32,129 nt of DNA from an uncultured Ruminococcus sp. (GTDB taxonomy: Bacteria; Bacillota; Clostridia; Oscillospirales; Acutalibacteraceae). The number at the start of each line of letters is the position of its first letter. Within the stretch, counting starts at the first letter, position 1. Shown piece by piece: positions 23,385-32,084 of this stretch. The notes under the pieces were generated by a model, which saw only the letters and a list, made by a program, of their open reading frames with translations, ran no database searches and was not told the DNA's origin. Location of the stretch: assembly GCA_902799245.1 (NCBI GenBank), contig CADBZY010000022.1, forward strand, positions 1 through 32,129. Direction: 5' to 3'. Both the position numbers and the translations under genes were made by a program.

Positions 23385-25376
23385 TTACTGCACGTCGGCA
23401 AGTTCGATGAATTCGCTTCCATGTTCGGCGATGTATTCCTTGCGTCCGGCGAGATTGTCGCCTAGCAGCACATCGAACATTCTTTCTGTCGGCTCCACGT
23501 CGGTGGGCATCACCTTGATCAGACGGCGGGTGTCGGGCGCCATGGTGGTGAAGCTCATCATGTCCGCGTCGTTTTCGCCGAGACCTTTGGAGCGCTGAAT
23601 AGTGAATTTCTTGCCGCCTATCATATCCATGATCTCCGCTTTTTCCTGCTCGGTGTAGGCGAAGTAGGTTTCGTTGCCGCAGGTGATTTCATACAGCGGA
23701 GATTCCGCGATGTAAACCTTTCCGGCTTCAATGAGCTTCGGCATGAGCCGGTAGATCATGGTGAGAATCAGCGTCCTGATCTGGAAGCCGTCTACGTCGG
23801 CATCGGTACAGATGATGACCTTGTTCCATCGGAGCTGATTGATGTCAAAGGTGGAAAGGTTCTTGTTCTGGTGTCCTTTTACGTCCACGCCGCAGCCCAG
23901 CACCTTGATGAGGTCGGTGATGATCTCGCTCTTGAATATCTTGCTGTAATCCGCTTTCAGACAGTTGAGAATTTTGCCTCTGACCGGCATAATGCCCTGG
24001 AATCCCGGGTCGCGCGCGTTTTTACAGGAACCGGCAGCCGAATCACCTTCCACGATGTAGAGTTCGCGCTCATTGGGATCTTTGGAACGGCAGTCGATGA
24101 ACTTGTTGACGCGGGAGGTGATGTCCATGTTGGAGGAGAGATTTTTCTTGATGGCAAGGCGCTGCTTGTCAGCCTGTTCGCGGCTCTGCTTGTTGAGCAG
24201 CACCTGCGCGCAGATCTTGTCGGCTTCCAGAGGGTTTTCTATAAACCACACTTCGAGCTGATGACGGAAGAATTCCGTCATGGCCGTCTGTATGAATTTG
24301 TTGGTGATAGACTTTTTGGTCTGGTTCTCGTAGCTCGTCTGGTTGGAGAAGGAGGAAACGACGATAATCAGACAGTCCTGCACGTCCTGGAAAAGCACCT
24401 TGCTTTCGTTCTTGGTGTACTTGCCGGTCTGCTTTAACCTTGCGTCGATCATCGACACAAAGGCGCTCTGTACCGCCTTCATCGGAGCGCCGCCGTGTTC
24501 CAGCCAGCTGGAGTTGTGGTAGTATTCGCAGACGTTCACCCGGTTGGAAAAGGCAACCGCCGCGTTGATCTTCACGTTGTAATCCGGCTTGTCGTCGCGG
24601 TCGCGTCCTCTGCGTTCGCACTGCCAGAACTGTACCTGAGAGAGCGCGTCGTCTCCGGCCAGTTCACGGACGTGATCTGCAATACCGTCCTTGTAAAAAT
24701 ACTCGAATTTCTCGCCGCTCACCTTGTCGTCCAGGATGAACAGCACGCCTGCGTTGACAATCGCCTGACGGCGCATGGTGTCCTGGTAGTATTCGAGCGG
24801 GATGTTGATGTCGGTGAATACCTCTAAATCCGGCTTCCACTTGATGCGGGAACCGGTTTGTTTGCCGCTGTAAGGCTCCTTTTGCAGTCCGCCGATGTTC
24901 TCGCCGTGTTCAAAGTGAAGTTTAAAGCATGTTCCGTCGCGGTGAATTTCCGCGTCCATGTATTCCGAGGCGTACTGTGTGGCGCAAAGACCGAGTCCGT
25001 TCAGACCGAGGGAGAATTCATAAATTTCGCCGCCGTCGTTGTTGTATTTGCCTCCGGCGTACATCTCGCAGAATACCAGCTCCCAGTTGTAGCGCTGTTC
25101 ATTGCTGTTGTAATCCACCGGAATGCCGCGGCCGAAGTCCTCGACCTGCACCGAACCGTCGGCGTATCGGGTGACAATGATCTTTGAGCCGTAGCCCTCG
25201 CGCGCTTCGTCGATGGAATTGGACATGATTTCAAAAACCGAGTGGCAGCATCCCTCAATGCCGTCCGAGCCGAATATGACAGCCGGACGCTTGCGCACAC
25301 GGTCGGCGCCTTTCAGGGCGACGATATTGTCGTTGCCGTATTCTTTTTTTTCGGTGGTTTTGTTTTTTGGTGCCAT
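23385..25376 (-). CDS. Type IIA DNA topoisomerase subunit B (divergent GyrB/ParE paralogue)
   Basis: A 663-residue ATPase subunit. GHKL ATP site: SNSIDEAREGYG (usual DNSIDEA), VEDFGRGIPVD, and a variant lid GLNGLGLCATQYAS (usual GLHGVG). The QTK loop is YENQTKKS. The TOPRIM domain has VEGDSAAGSCKNARD (usual EGDSAGGSA) and TDADVDGFQIRTLILT, followed by SKGLGENDADMM (usual YKGLGEM). These residues are enough for activity, but the substitutions are consistent and set it apart from typical GyrB. The ATG is chosen because GGAGAAG precedes it. It is first in the operon with the A subunit and luxS, behind a TTGACA/TAAAAT promoter. A separate canonical gyrase is expected near dnaA (inferred). Confidence 0.92.
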   Translation of the reverse strand: MAPKNKTTEKKEYGNDNIVALKGADRVRKRPAVIFGSDGIEGCCHSVFEIMSNSIDEAREGYGSKIIVTRYADGSVQVEDFGRGIPVDYNSNEQRYNWELVFCEMYAGGKYNNDGGEIYEFSLGLNGLGLCATQYASEYMDAEIHRDGTCFKLHFEHGENIGGLQKEPYSGKQTGSRIKWKPDLEVFTDINIPLEYYQDTMRRQAIVNAGVLFILDDKVSGEKFEYFYKDGIADHVRELAGDDALSQVQFWQCERRGRDRDDKPDYNVKINAAVAFSNRVNVCEYYHNSSWLEHGGAPMKAVQSAFVSMIDARLKQTGKYTKNESKVLFQDVQDCLIIVVSSFSNQTSYENQTKKSITNKFIQTAMTEFFRHQLEVWFIENPLEADKICAQVLLNKQSREQADKQRLAIKKNLSSNMDITSRVNKFIDCRSKDPNERELYIVEGDSAAGSCKNARDPGFQGIMPVRGKILNCLKADYSKIFKSEIITDLIKVLGCGVDVKGHQNKNLSTFDINQLRWNKVIICTDADVDGFQIRTLILTMIYRLMPKLIEAGKVYIAESPLYEITCGNETYFAYTEQEKAEIMDMIGGKKFTIQRSKGLGENDADMMSFTTMAPDTRRLIKVMPTDVEPTERMFDVLLGDNLAGRKEYIAEHGSEFIELADVQ

Positions 25377-25448
25377 AGATTCTTCTCCGTTTTTATTTTT
25401 TATGACGTTAAGAAACGTGAATAATGATAAATTGACCTGCAAAACTTT

Positions 25449-25477
25449 ATTTTAAGCGAAAAAGACGGCATTGTCAA
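25449..25477 (-). promoter_or_regulatory. Promoter of the topoisomerase-luxS operon
   Basis: Minus-strand TTGACA (25472-25477), 17-base spacer, TAAAAT (25449-25454). The leader to the ATG is about 65-70 bases. Confidence 0.8.
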
Positions 25478-25570
25478 GCAGGTTAAGCCGACATTTGTAA
25501 TAACCCTTCAAATTCATAAATAATTTACCTGGTTTTCGTGCAACTAATCCAATTAAATGAGGTGATTTTA

Positions 25571-25599
25571 TTGACATCCGCAACAATTTGTAGTATAAT
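25571..25599 (+). promoter_or_regulatory. Consensus promoter of the Ca2+-ATPase gene
   Basis: Perfect TTGACA (25571-25576), 17-base spacer and perfect TATAAT (25594-25599). Downstream in the leader, GATATA and TATATC form a loose inverted repeat around 25606-25632. Such a strong promoter suggests high basal transcription. Confidence 0.88.
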
Positions 25600-25670
25600 A
25601 CAATGAGATATAAGCAAAAACAGCCTATATCCGGTGATCCTAATTTTTTTTGAAAGGGACAGATCGCATT

Positions 25671-28295
25671 ATGAACAACAAAGGACTTACATCCGCACAG
25701 GTGGAGCAAAGCCGCAGAGAGCATGGCTCCAACAGTTTGACCCAGATACCGCCTGATCCACTGTGGAAAAAGATTTTAGAGGGCTTCAAAGACCCGATGA
25801 TAATGATCCTGCTGGTCGCGCTTGTGGTGCAGGTAGTGCTCTATTTCCTCGACCAGGCGGAATGGTATGAGCCTGTCGGCATTCTGGTCGCCATCATCAT
25901 TGCCAACGGCGTTGCCTCGGTGAGCGAGAGCAGACAGGAGGGACAAGCCTCTGCACTCAAAGCCGAAGAGGAAGCCAAGGAACGCGCCAAGGTCATCCGT
26001 GACGGTAAGTTAGAAGAAATTCACGTCAGCGAAGTTGTCGTAGGCGACATTGTGTTCCTCCAGGCAGGCGACAAGATCGCCGCTGACGGCGAGATCATCG
26101 AGGGCGAATTGAAGGTCGATCAGGCTTCACTGAACGGTGAGACCGAGGAAGCCGACAAGATGCCCGTGACCGGGACACCCGATTACAACATCAAGGACCT
26201 GCTCAACAAGCATTACGCCTACCGCGGCACAGTGGTCGTCGGCGGCGAAGCATACATGGAAGTCAAGGTTGTCGGCGATAAGACGCTCTTCGGCGAACTC
26301 GCGCTGGAAGTGCAGGAAGACACCCGTCAGACGCCTCTGCAGGTCAAGCTCTCCAAGCTGGCCAAGCAAATTTCCACATTCGGCTACGTCGGCGCGATCG
26401 CCATTGTTGTCGGTATTCTTATCAAGACCTTCGTGACAGGAGCACTGCCGGGTACAGCCTTTGAATGGGTTCGCCTCATCATGGATGCCATTACCGTGGC
26501 TGTCACCATCATTGTTTGCGCCGTTCCGGAAGGTTTGCCGATGCTGACCTCTATTCTGCTCTCCTTCCAGAGCATCAGAATGGCAAAGGACAACGTCTTA
26601 GTTCACAAGATCAACGGTCTGGAAACGGCTGGCAGTCTGAGCCTGCTTTTCAGCGACAAGACCGGCACCATCACCGAAGGCAGACTGTCTGTCGTCGAAA
26701 TGGCGACAGGCAACGCAAAGACCTTCGACGCACTCTCGAAAATGCCGAAGGATTACGCGGCTGATGTGATCACCGGCATAGGCGTGAACAACTCTGCCTC
26801 TGCAAGCGACGGCGAGATCATTGGCGGCAACAGCACCGACCGCGCGCTGATGTCCTTCCTTGTCGCATCCGACGCGGTCAAGGATATTGATAAGTCTGGT
26901 GTGAAGACCTTCAATTCCTTCAACTCCACCAAAAAGAGTTCCAGCGTTGTGATGGAGCAGGGCGGCAAGATCGTCACCTTCGTAAAGGGCGCTCCCGAAA
27001 AGCTGATAGAGAAATGTACTTCCTATGTCGATGAAAACGGCAAGGTATGTCCTCTCGATGACAAATCGGTTATAATGAACTACATCGACACACAGGCAGC
27101 GCGTTCCATGCGACTGCTCGGTGTCGCCAAGGTGGACGGCGAACAGGACGACGCCAATCTCACCCTGCTCTGCGTCATGTGCATACGCGACAACGTGCGC
27201 AAGGAAGCCGTAGACGCTATCAAGGAAGTGCAGAACGCCGGCATACAGGTTGTCATGGTGACGGGCGACCGCAAGGAAACCGCCGTTTCCATTGCCAAGG
27301 ATGCGGGACTGATCACCTGTGACACCGACGTTGCCATCACTTCCGGCGAAATGGCGGAAATGACCGACGATCAGCTCAAAGAAATCCTTCCGAATCTCCG
27401 CGTTGTTTCCCGTGCGCTTCCGACCGACAAGAGCCGTCTGGTGCGCTGTGCACAGGAGATTAATATGGTCGTCGGCATGACAGGCGACGGCGTCAACGAC
27501 TCTCCCGCGCTCAAGAAAGCCGACGTCGGCTTCGCTATGGGAAGCGGCACCGAAGTTGCCAAGGAAGCGGGCGACATCACCATTCTCGACGACAACTTCC
27601 TCTCCATCGAAAAAGCCATTCTTTACGGCAGAACGATGTTCAAGAGCATCCGCAAATTCCTGATCTTCCAGCTTACCGTCAATGTGGCTGCCGTGCTGAC
27701 CTGCTTCGTAGGTCCGATGATCAGTGAACAGAAGGTCATTCTCACCGTTGTGCAGCTGCTTCTGGTCAACCTCGCCATGGACACCCTCGCAGCCATCGCC
27801 TTCGGCAGCGAACCCGCGCTGAAAGAATATATGCGGGACAAGCCCGTGCCGCGTTCCGAGAGCATTGTCAACAAGAAGATGTTCGTGGAAATCATCATCG
27901 CCGCGCTGTATATCACAGGCGTGTGTCTTGCGATACTCACCGTTCCGTATGTGCAGAATTTCTTTGACATTCAGGGACTTGCCGAGGCGGACAAGTGGAT
28001 TTATCTCAAATCGGCAATCTTCGCAACCTTTATGATGGCGATCACATTCAATGGATTTAATGCCCGCACGGAGCATATCAATATATTCAAGGGCATATTT
28101 AAAAACGTCAACTTCCTGCTGGTCATATTCGGCATATTCGCCATGCAGTATGTATTCGTCACCTTCGGCGGCGAAGTGCTGAGCGTACACAGCCTCTCGC
28201 CGAAATCCTGGCTTGTCTGTGTGATACTTGCCGTGCTGGTTATTCCGATCGACATGATCCGCAAGGCCATTGTTCTGGCATTCAGAAAGAAATAA
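25671..28295 (+). CDS. P-type Ca2+-transporting ATPase (PMCA-like, type IIB)
   Basis: An 874-residue P2-type ATPase for export of Ca2+ (or a similar divalent cation). Seen: N-terminal cation-ATPase domain, actuator loop SLNGETEEADK (the usual TGES reads NGET), M4 motif AVPEGLPM, phosphorylation site SDKTGTITEG (Asp329 from this start), VKGAPE nucleotide-binding motif, MVTGDRKETAVSIA, and hinge MTGDGVNDSPALKKADVGFAMG. The M6 segment VNLAMDTLAAIAFGSEP resembles plasma-membrane Ca2+-ATPases and supports type IIB specificity. The C-terminal cation-ATPase helices end in a basic tail. The ATG follows a GAAAGGGA site. Two TerD-family (Ca2+-binding) genes come next with no clear terminator between, so co-transcription is possible. 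Confidence 0.93.
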   Translation: MNNKGLTSAQVEQSRREHGSNSLTQIPPDPLWKKILEGFKDPMIMILLVALVVQVVLYFLDQAEWYEPVGILVAIIIANGVASVSESRQEGQASALKAEEEAKERAKVIRDGKLEEIHVSEVVVGDIVFLQAGDKIAADGEIIEGELKVDQASLNGETEEADKMPVTGTPDYNIKDLLNKHYAYRGTVVVGGEAYMEVKVVGDKTLFGELALEVQEDTRQTPLQVKLSKLAKQISTFGYVGAIAIVVGILIKTFVTGALPGTAFEWVRLIMDAITVAVTIIVCAVPEGLPMLTSILLSFQSIRMAKDNVLVHKINGLETAGSLSLLFSDKTGTITEGRLSVVEMATGNAKTFDALSKMPKDYAADVITGIGVNNSASASDGEIIGGNSTDRALMSFLVASDAVKDIDKSGVKTFNSFNSTKKSSSVVMEQGGKIVTFVKGAPEKLIEKCTSYVDENGKVCPLDDKSVIMNYIDTQAARSMRLLGVAKVDGEQDDANLTLLCVMCIRDNVRKEAVDAIKEVQNAGIQVVMVTGDRKETAVSIAKDAGLITCDTDVAITSGEMAEMTDDQLKEILPNLRVVSRALPTDKSRLVRCAQEINMVVGMTGDGVNDSPALKKADVGFAMGSGTEVAKEAGDITILDDNFLSIEKAILYGRTMFKSIRKFLIFQLTVNVAAVLTCFVGPMISEQKVILTVVQLLLVNLAMDTLAAIAFGSEPALKEYMRDKPVPRSESIVNKKMFVEIIIAALYITGVCLAILTVPYVQNFFDIQGLAEADKWIYLKSAIFATFMMAITFNGFNARTEHINIFKGIFKNVNFLLVIFGIFAMQYVFVTFGGEVLSVHSLSPKSWLVCVILAVLVIPIDMIRKAIVLAFRKK

Positions 28296-28314
28296 TTTTA
28301 TAACGTGTATTTTT

Positions 28315-28370
28315 GTGTAGTGTGGTCTTTTGAATAAAACGCCACACTGCACATTCAATACTTCACACTG
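28315..28370 (+). promoter_or_regulatory. Inverted and direct CACACT repeats upstream of the first terD gene
   Basis: GTGTAGTGTGG (28315-28325) pairs with CCACACTGCAC (28342-28352) over 11 bp with one wobble. A second CACACTG copy follows at 28364-28370, 21 bases after the first. No T run follows, so it does not look like a terminator. A -35-like TTGAAT (28330-28335) lies in the loop. A protein-binding operator or leader hairpin is possible. Confidence 0.4.
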
Positions 28371-28391
28371 AGTAAAAAGGGGATATCAAAC

Positions 28392-29006
28392 ATGAGTGTC
28401 AATCTTCAAAAGGGTCAGAAGGTCGATCTGACCAAGGGCAACGCCGGACTTCGCAGAGTGATGGTAGGTCTTGGCTGGGACGCAGCGGAGCAGCAGGGAG
28501 GACTCTTCGGAGGCAGGACGCAGGACATCGACTGCGACGCGATCGCTTTTCTTCTTAACAGTGAAGGAAAAGTCGAAAGCAGCTCTGACGTTGTATTCTT
28601 CAACAATCTCCGCCATATGAGCGGCTGCGTGCTGCACCAGGGCGACAACCTCACCGGCGAGGGCGAAGGGGACGACGAGCAGATCATGGTGGATCTGGCG
28701 GGTCTTCCTCCCAAATACGAGCGCATTGTGATTCTGGTAAGCATTTACAAGGCAACCGACCGCGGGCAGCACTTCGGCATGATCAGAAATGCCTTCATCC
28801 GTTTGGTGGACGCTGACAAAAACAAGGAGCTTTGCATCTACAATCTTTCCGAGAACTATTCCGGCATGACCGCTTTGGTATTCGGCGAGCTTTACCGCTA
28901 CAAGGGCGAGTGGAAATTCAATGCCGTCGGTCAGCCCCTGCAGGTATGGTCCATCGCCCAGCTGGCCGAGAGATACGGACTTCCGCGCTCGGTCTGGAAG
29001 AGATAA
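28392..29006 (+). CDS. TerD family protein (first copy)
   Basis: A 204-residue TerD-domain protein. It opens with the family start MSVNLQKGQKVDLTK and has VMVGLGWDAAE, IDCDAIAFLLNSEGKVESSSDVVFFNN, an acidic EGDDEQIMVDL segment, NAFIRLVDADKN, and the C-terminal YRYKGEWKFNAVGQP. TerD domains bind Ca2+ through acidic loops and act in stress responses, including tellurite resistance, phage and chemical stress. Here the usual 'DLDAS' Ca2+ site is changed to DCDAI, and an extra glycine-rich loop (EQQGGLFGGRTQD) precedes it, so metal binding may be altered. A start with AAAAAGGGG upstream. It is followed 37 bases later by a second, more canonical TerD gene. Confidence 0.93.
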   Translation: MSVNLQKGQKVDLTKGNAGLRRVMVGLGWDAAEQQGGLFGGRTQDIDCDAIAFLLNSEGKVESSSDVVFFNNLRHMSGCVLHQGDNLTGEGEGDDEQIMVDLAGLPPKYERIVILVSIYKATDRGQHFGMIRNAFIRLVDADKNKELCIYNLSENYSGMTALVFGELYRYKGEWKFNAVGQPLQVWSIAQLAERYGLPRSVWKR

Positions 29007-29043
29007 TTCATTCATTTATCATAACTAACGGAGGTAATTCACT

Positions 29044-29634
29044 ATGGCAGTAAGTCTTCAGAAGGGGCAGAGAGCCTCGCTTGACAATTCAATGAAAATG
29101 GCGCTTGTCGGTCTGGGCTGGGATCCGAACAAGTACGACGGCGGCTATGACTTTGACCTTGACGCTTCGGCGTTCGTATGCGGAGCCAACGGCAAGGTGC
29201 AGAGCGACGACGACTTTATTTTCTACAACAATCCCGACTGGCGCGATCATACCATCTGGTCATCCGGCGACGATCAGACCGGCGGCAACAGCTCCGACAG
29301 CGACGACGAGCAGATTTTCATCGATTTTTCCAAAATCCCTGACTATGTCAGCAAGATAGCCATCACCGTCACCATTCACGACGCGGCGGCGCGCAGACAG
29401 AATTTCGGTCAGGTTTCCAACGCCTATGTGCGCGTGGCCAAGATCGACAACGAATTTGACACCCAGGGCGAAACCGTCATTCAGTTCGACCTCGAGGAGG
29501 AATTCTCCATCGAAACGGCTCTTGTGGTTTGCGAAATCTACCGCAAGAACGGTCAGTGGAAATTTAACGCCGTTGCCTCGGGCTACCAGGGTGGTCTGGA
29601 ACAGCTCTGCCGCGTATACGGCGTCAATGTCTGA
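29044..29634 (+). CDS. TerD family protein (second copy)
   Basis: A 196-residue canonical TerD-domain protein: MAVSLQKGQRASL, LVGLGWDPNKYDGGYDFDLDAS with the complete acidic Ca2+ site, AFVCGANGKVQSDDDFIFYNN, SDSDDEQIFIDFSKIPDYVSKIAITVTIHDA, NAYVRVAKID, and YRKNGQWKFNAVASGYQGGLEQLCRVYGVNV. A perfect ACGGAGGT ribosome binding site precedes the ATG. The two copies share the same core but only this one keeps the DLDAS ligand set, which suggests they form a heteromeric or functionally divided pair (inferred). The terC and biosynthetic ter genes are not in the window. A terminator follows. Confidence 0.95.
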   Translation: MAVSLQKGQRASLDNSMKMALVGLGWDPNKYDGGYDFDLDASAFVCGANGKVQSDDDFIFYNNPDWRDHTIWSSGDDQTGGNSSDSDDEQIFIDFSKIPDYVSKIAITVTIHDAAARRQNFGQVSNAYVRVAKIDNEFDTQGETVIQFDLEEEFSIETALVVCEIYRKNGQWKFNAVASGYQGGLEQLCRVYGVNV

Positions 29635-29662
29635 TTGATTATTTGAATAATGAACGCTTGTG

Positions 29663-29704
29663 GGGAAACAGGCTGTAGGATTTGCCTATGACCTGTTTCC
29701 CTTT
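29663..29704 (+). terminator. Rho-independent terminator after terD
   Basis: GGGAAACAGG pairs with CCTGTTTCCC, with an inner TAGG/CCTA stem, followed by a short TTT tract. The hairpin is strong but the T run is short. Confidence 0.75.
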
Positions 29705-29736
29705 AGAATACCTGAGATACTTAGGAGAGAAAATAA

Positions 29737-30390
29737 ATGGATAATCTTACGATTCGTTTAGAATCGGAAAAGGACTACAGAGCAGTAGAAGAACTTACCC
29801 GTGAAGCGTTCTGGAATGTCTACAAGCCGGGTGCGGATGAGCATTATTATGTGCATCAGATGAGAAAACACCCTGACTTTATTCCCGAACTTGCATTTGT
29901 GCTGGAACACGAAGGAAAAATCATCGGCAATATCATGTATACTAAGGCATGGTTGGAGGATGAAAACGGCAAACGCAAAGAAATCCTGTCCTTCGGCCCT
30001 CTGTGCGTCGCTCCGGCATACCAAAGGCAGAAACTCGGCAAAATCCTGATCGAACATTCCTTTGAAGCAGCACGCAAAATGGGATATGACGTCAACATCA
30101 ATTTCGGTAATCCCGGCAACTATGTCGGCCGCGGCTTTGTCAGCTGCAAAAAGAAAAACGTCAGCTTTGTCGTTGACGGCAACTATCCTACAGCGCTTCT
30201 TGTCTGTGAACTGGTGCCGGACGTGTTGGACGGCAAAAAGTGGATGTACATTCCCAGTACGGCGGCCGACTGCTGCGAAGACACCGCCGCGGTGGAGGCG
30301 TTTGACGCCACCTTTCCTCCGAAGGAAAAGAAGTGGATGCCGAGTCAGGAGGAATTTTATATCTACAGCCATTCTTCGGTTGTCAGGTAA
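29737..30390 (+). CDS. GNAT family N-acetyltransferase
   Basis: A 217-residue protein of the GCN5-related acetyltransferase family, YhbS-like. The N-terminal strand-helix (LTIRLESEKDYRAVEELTREAFWN), the core strand FVLEHEGKIIGNIMYTKA and the acetyl-CoA pyrophosphate loop LCVAPAYQRQKLGKILIEHSF (residues about 89-109) are visible, followed by a conserved FGNPGNYVGRGF, typical of the YhbS-type subgroup. The acceptor (small molecule or protein) cannot be told. An AGGAGAG ribosome binding site precedes the ATG. It lies upstream of cysK by about 90 bases without a clear terminator, so the two may be co-transcribed. Confidence 0.88.
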   Translation: MDNLTIRLESEKDYRAVEELTREAFWNVYKPGADEHYYVHQMRKHPDFIPELAFVLEHEGKIIGNIMYTKAWLEDENGKRKEILSFGPLCVAPAYQRQKLGKILIEHSFEAARKMGYDVNINFGNPGNYVGRGFVSCKKKNVSFVVDGNYPTALLVCELVPDVLDGKKWMYIPSTAADCCEDTAAVEAFDATFPPKEKKWMPSQEEFYIYSHSSVVR

Positions 30391-30483
30391 ACAGATAAAA
30401 GAATCCGCAGAAATCTGCATATACATGCTATTGTCAGCCAAATGCTGAAACCGCAGCAAAAACGACTAAAGGAGAACCAAACC

Positions 30484-31386
30484 ATGTACTACACCAATGT
30501 GCTTGATCTTATCGGGAATACCCCTTTGATCAGCTTAGAGCAGACCACAGGCCTACCAATTTACGCCAAAGCGGAGTTTTTAAACCCCGGCGGCAGCATA
30601 AAAGACAGAATTGCCCTGAATATGATAGAGCAGGCGGAGAAGGACGGAAAATTAAAGCCCGGCATGACTATCATTGAGCCAACTTCGGGCAACACCGGCA
30701 TCGGGCTTGCGCTTTGCGGCGTCCGCAAGGGATACCGCGTGATTATCGTTATGCCGGAAAACATGAGCGAGGAACGCAAAAAGATCATCCGTGCGCTGGG
30801 CGCGGAGCTGGTGCTGACAGATCCCGAACTGAGTATCGGCGGTTCCGTGGACAAAGCACTGGAAATCGCAAGCAGTTCCCCCGATTACTTTGTGCCGCAG
30901 CAGTTCCAGAATCAGGCAAATCCCCAGATGCACTACCGCACGACAGCGGTCGAACTGACACAGCAGTTAGGCAAGAAAATAGACGTCTATGTCTCCGGCG
31001 TAGGCAGCGGAGGAACGCTGCAGGGAGTGGCGCAGTATCTGCTGGAACAGAATCCGGCCTGCAAGATCGTGGCTGTGGAACCCAAGAACGTTTCCGCCCT
31101 GCTGGGAGATGAACCGGGCCTGCACCAGATACAGGGCATCGGCGACGGCTTTATTCCTGATATTCTTGACACCTCCATCATTACGGATATTGTGGAAGTT
31201 TCCGATGACGATGCCATCCATACCGCCCGCGAACTGGCAAGGGTGCAGGGGCTGCTGGTGGGTACTTCGTCGGGCGCCAATGTATGGGCGGCAAAGCAAA
31301 TGGCTGAAAAATACGGTAAAGATAAGATAATCGCCACGATACTGGCTGACCGCGCGGAGCGGTATTTCAGCACTTCGCTTATCTGA
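30484..31386 (+). CDS. cysK: Cysteine synthase (O-acetylserine sulfhydrylase)
   Basis: A 300-residue PLP enzyme that makes cysteine from O-acetylserine and sulfide. Seen: LIGNTPLISL, the PLP lysine in EFLNPGGSIKDRIAL (Lys40), the substrate loop PTSGNTGIGLAL, EERKKIIRALGAELVLT, FQNQANPQMHYRTTAVEL, the phosphate loop GVGSGGTLQGVAQYL, GIGDGFIPDILD, and GTSSGANVWAA. Length and ending match CysK. The ATG follows AAAGGAGAACC; an earlier ATG in frame has no ribosome binding site. Its product could feed the cysteine desulfurase/ThiI operon elsewhere in the window. Cystathionine beta-synthase-type activity is an alternative but less likely, since no CBS domains are present. Confidence 0.95.
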   Translation: MYYTNVLDLIGNTPLISLEQTTGLPIYAKAEFLNPGGSIKDRIALNMIEQAEKDGKLKPGMTIIEPTSGNTGIGLALCGVRKGYRVIIVMPENMSEERKKIIRALGAELVLTDPELSIGGSVDKALEIASSSPDYFVPQQFQNQANPQMHYRTTAVELTQQLGKKIDVYVSGVGSGGTLQGVAQYLLEQNPACKIVAVEPKNVSALLGDEPGLHQIQGIGDGFIPDILDTSIITDIVEVSDDDAIHTARELARVQGLLVGTSSGANVWAAKQMAEKYGKDKIIATILADRAERYFSTSLI

Positions 31387-31422
31387 TGGCAGGGAAAAGG
31401 CATTTGTATGGGAGGTAAGGAA

Positions 31423-32084
31423 ATGAACAGGATTCTACCGAGAATAGGAGCGGCCATTGTATCTGTCACAATCTTTCTGTTTGCGGTCTGCCTGATAGCT
31501 GATTTTCCATTCGGTTCCTACCTTGTATGCATGTTCCTTCCGATTGGCTATATCATGATGACTGCCGGAGTTCAGAATGAAAGCTCCCAGGAAAACCGCG
31601 TCGCCGCCAATATCAGACTGATTTTTCGGCCATCTATGCCGTACTGATTCTGCTTGTCTATTATGCGCAGACGACAAGTGTCCGGCTGGAAAACCTGAAC
31701 GAACAGGCCGCCGGGATATTGAATTACCAGCGCGGCGGTCTGCTATTTAATTATGATCTTTTAGGCTATGGCATGATGGCGCTGTCCACCTTTTTCACCG
31801 GTCTTTCCTTCAAAGCAGGCAGCAAAGCCAACAAATGGCTGAAAACCTTAATGATGCTGCACGGCGTCTTTTTCCTTTCCTGCTTTTTCATGCCAATGAC
31901 AGGGATGTTTACCAATATGTCCAACGGTGAAGCAGGTCAAGGCGGCACCGTTGCACTGCTTGTCTGGTGCGTGTATTTCTTTCCGATAGGGGTATTGGCG
32001 TACCGCCATTTTAAAAAAATGAGCTGTTCGCAAAACACTATCCACAACTTAAGGGTAAGAGCAAGAAGCACAAAAAAGAAATAA
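31423..32084 (+). pseudogene. Frameshifted six-TM membrane protein gene
   Basis: Two adjacent frames together encode one hydrophobic protein of about 220 residues, with around six membrane helices. The first part begins after GGAGGTAAGGAAATG and runs MNRILPRIGAAIVS... to the T5 run at 31622-31626. There the frame changes, and the second frame continues SAIYAVLILLVYYAQTTSVRL and onward through NYQRGGLLFNYDLLGYG to the basic C-terminus ending STKKK. Adding one T to the run restores one open frame through the whole region. The break may be a real mutation, phase variation or a sequencing error. I do not recognise the family. Confidence 0.8.

Noticed and set aside
28315-28352. Hairpin after the Ca2+ ATPase as a terminator
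   Set aside because: The stem is good but no T run follows, so it was listed as a regulatory repeat instead.
26598-28358. 586-codon open frame on the minus strand
   Set aside because: It lies fully antisense to the Ca2+ ATPase, has no ribosome binding site, and its His/Asp/Gly-rich composition reflects the GC-rich third positions of the real gene.
28392-29634. Calling the terD pair a tellurite-resistance operon
   Set aside because: Only TerD-domain genes are present; terC, terB and the biosynthetic genes are missing here, so tellurite resistance itself is not supported.
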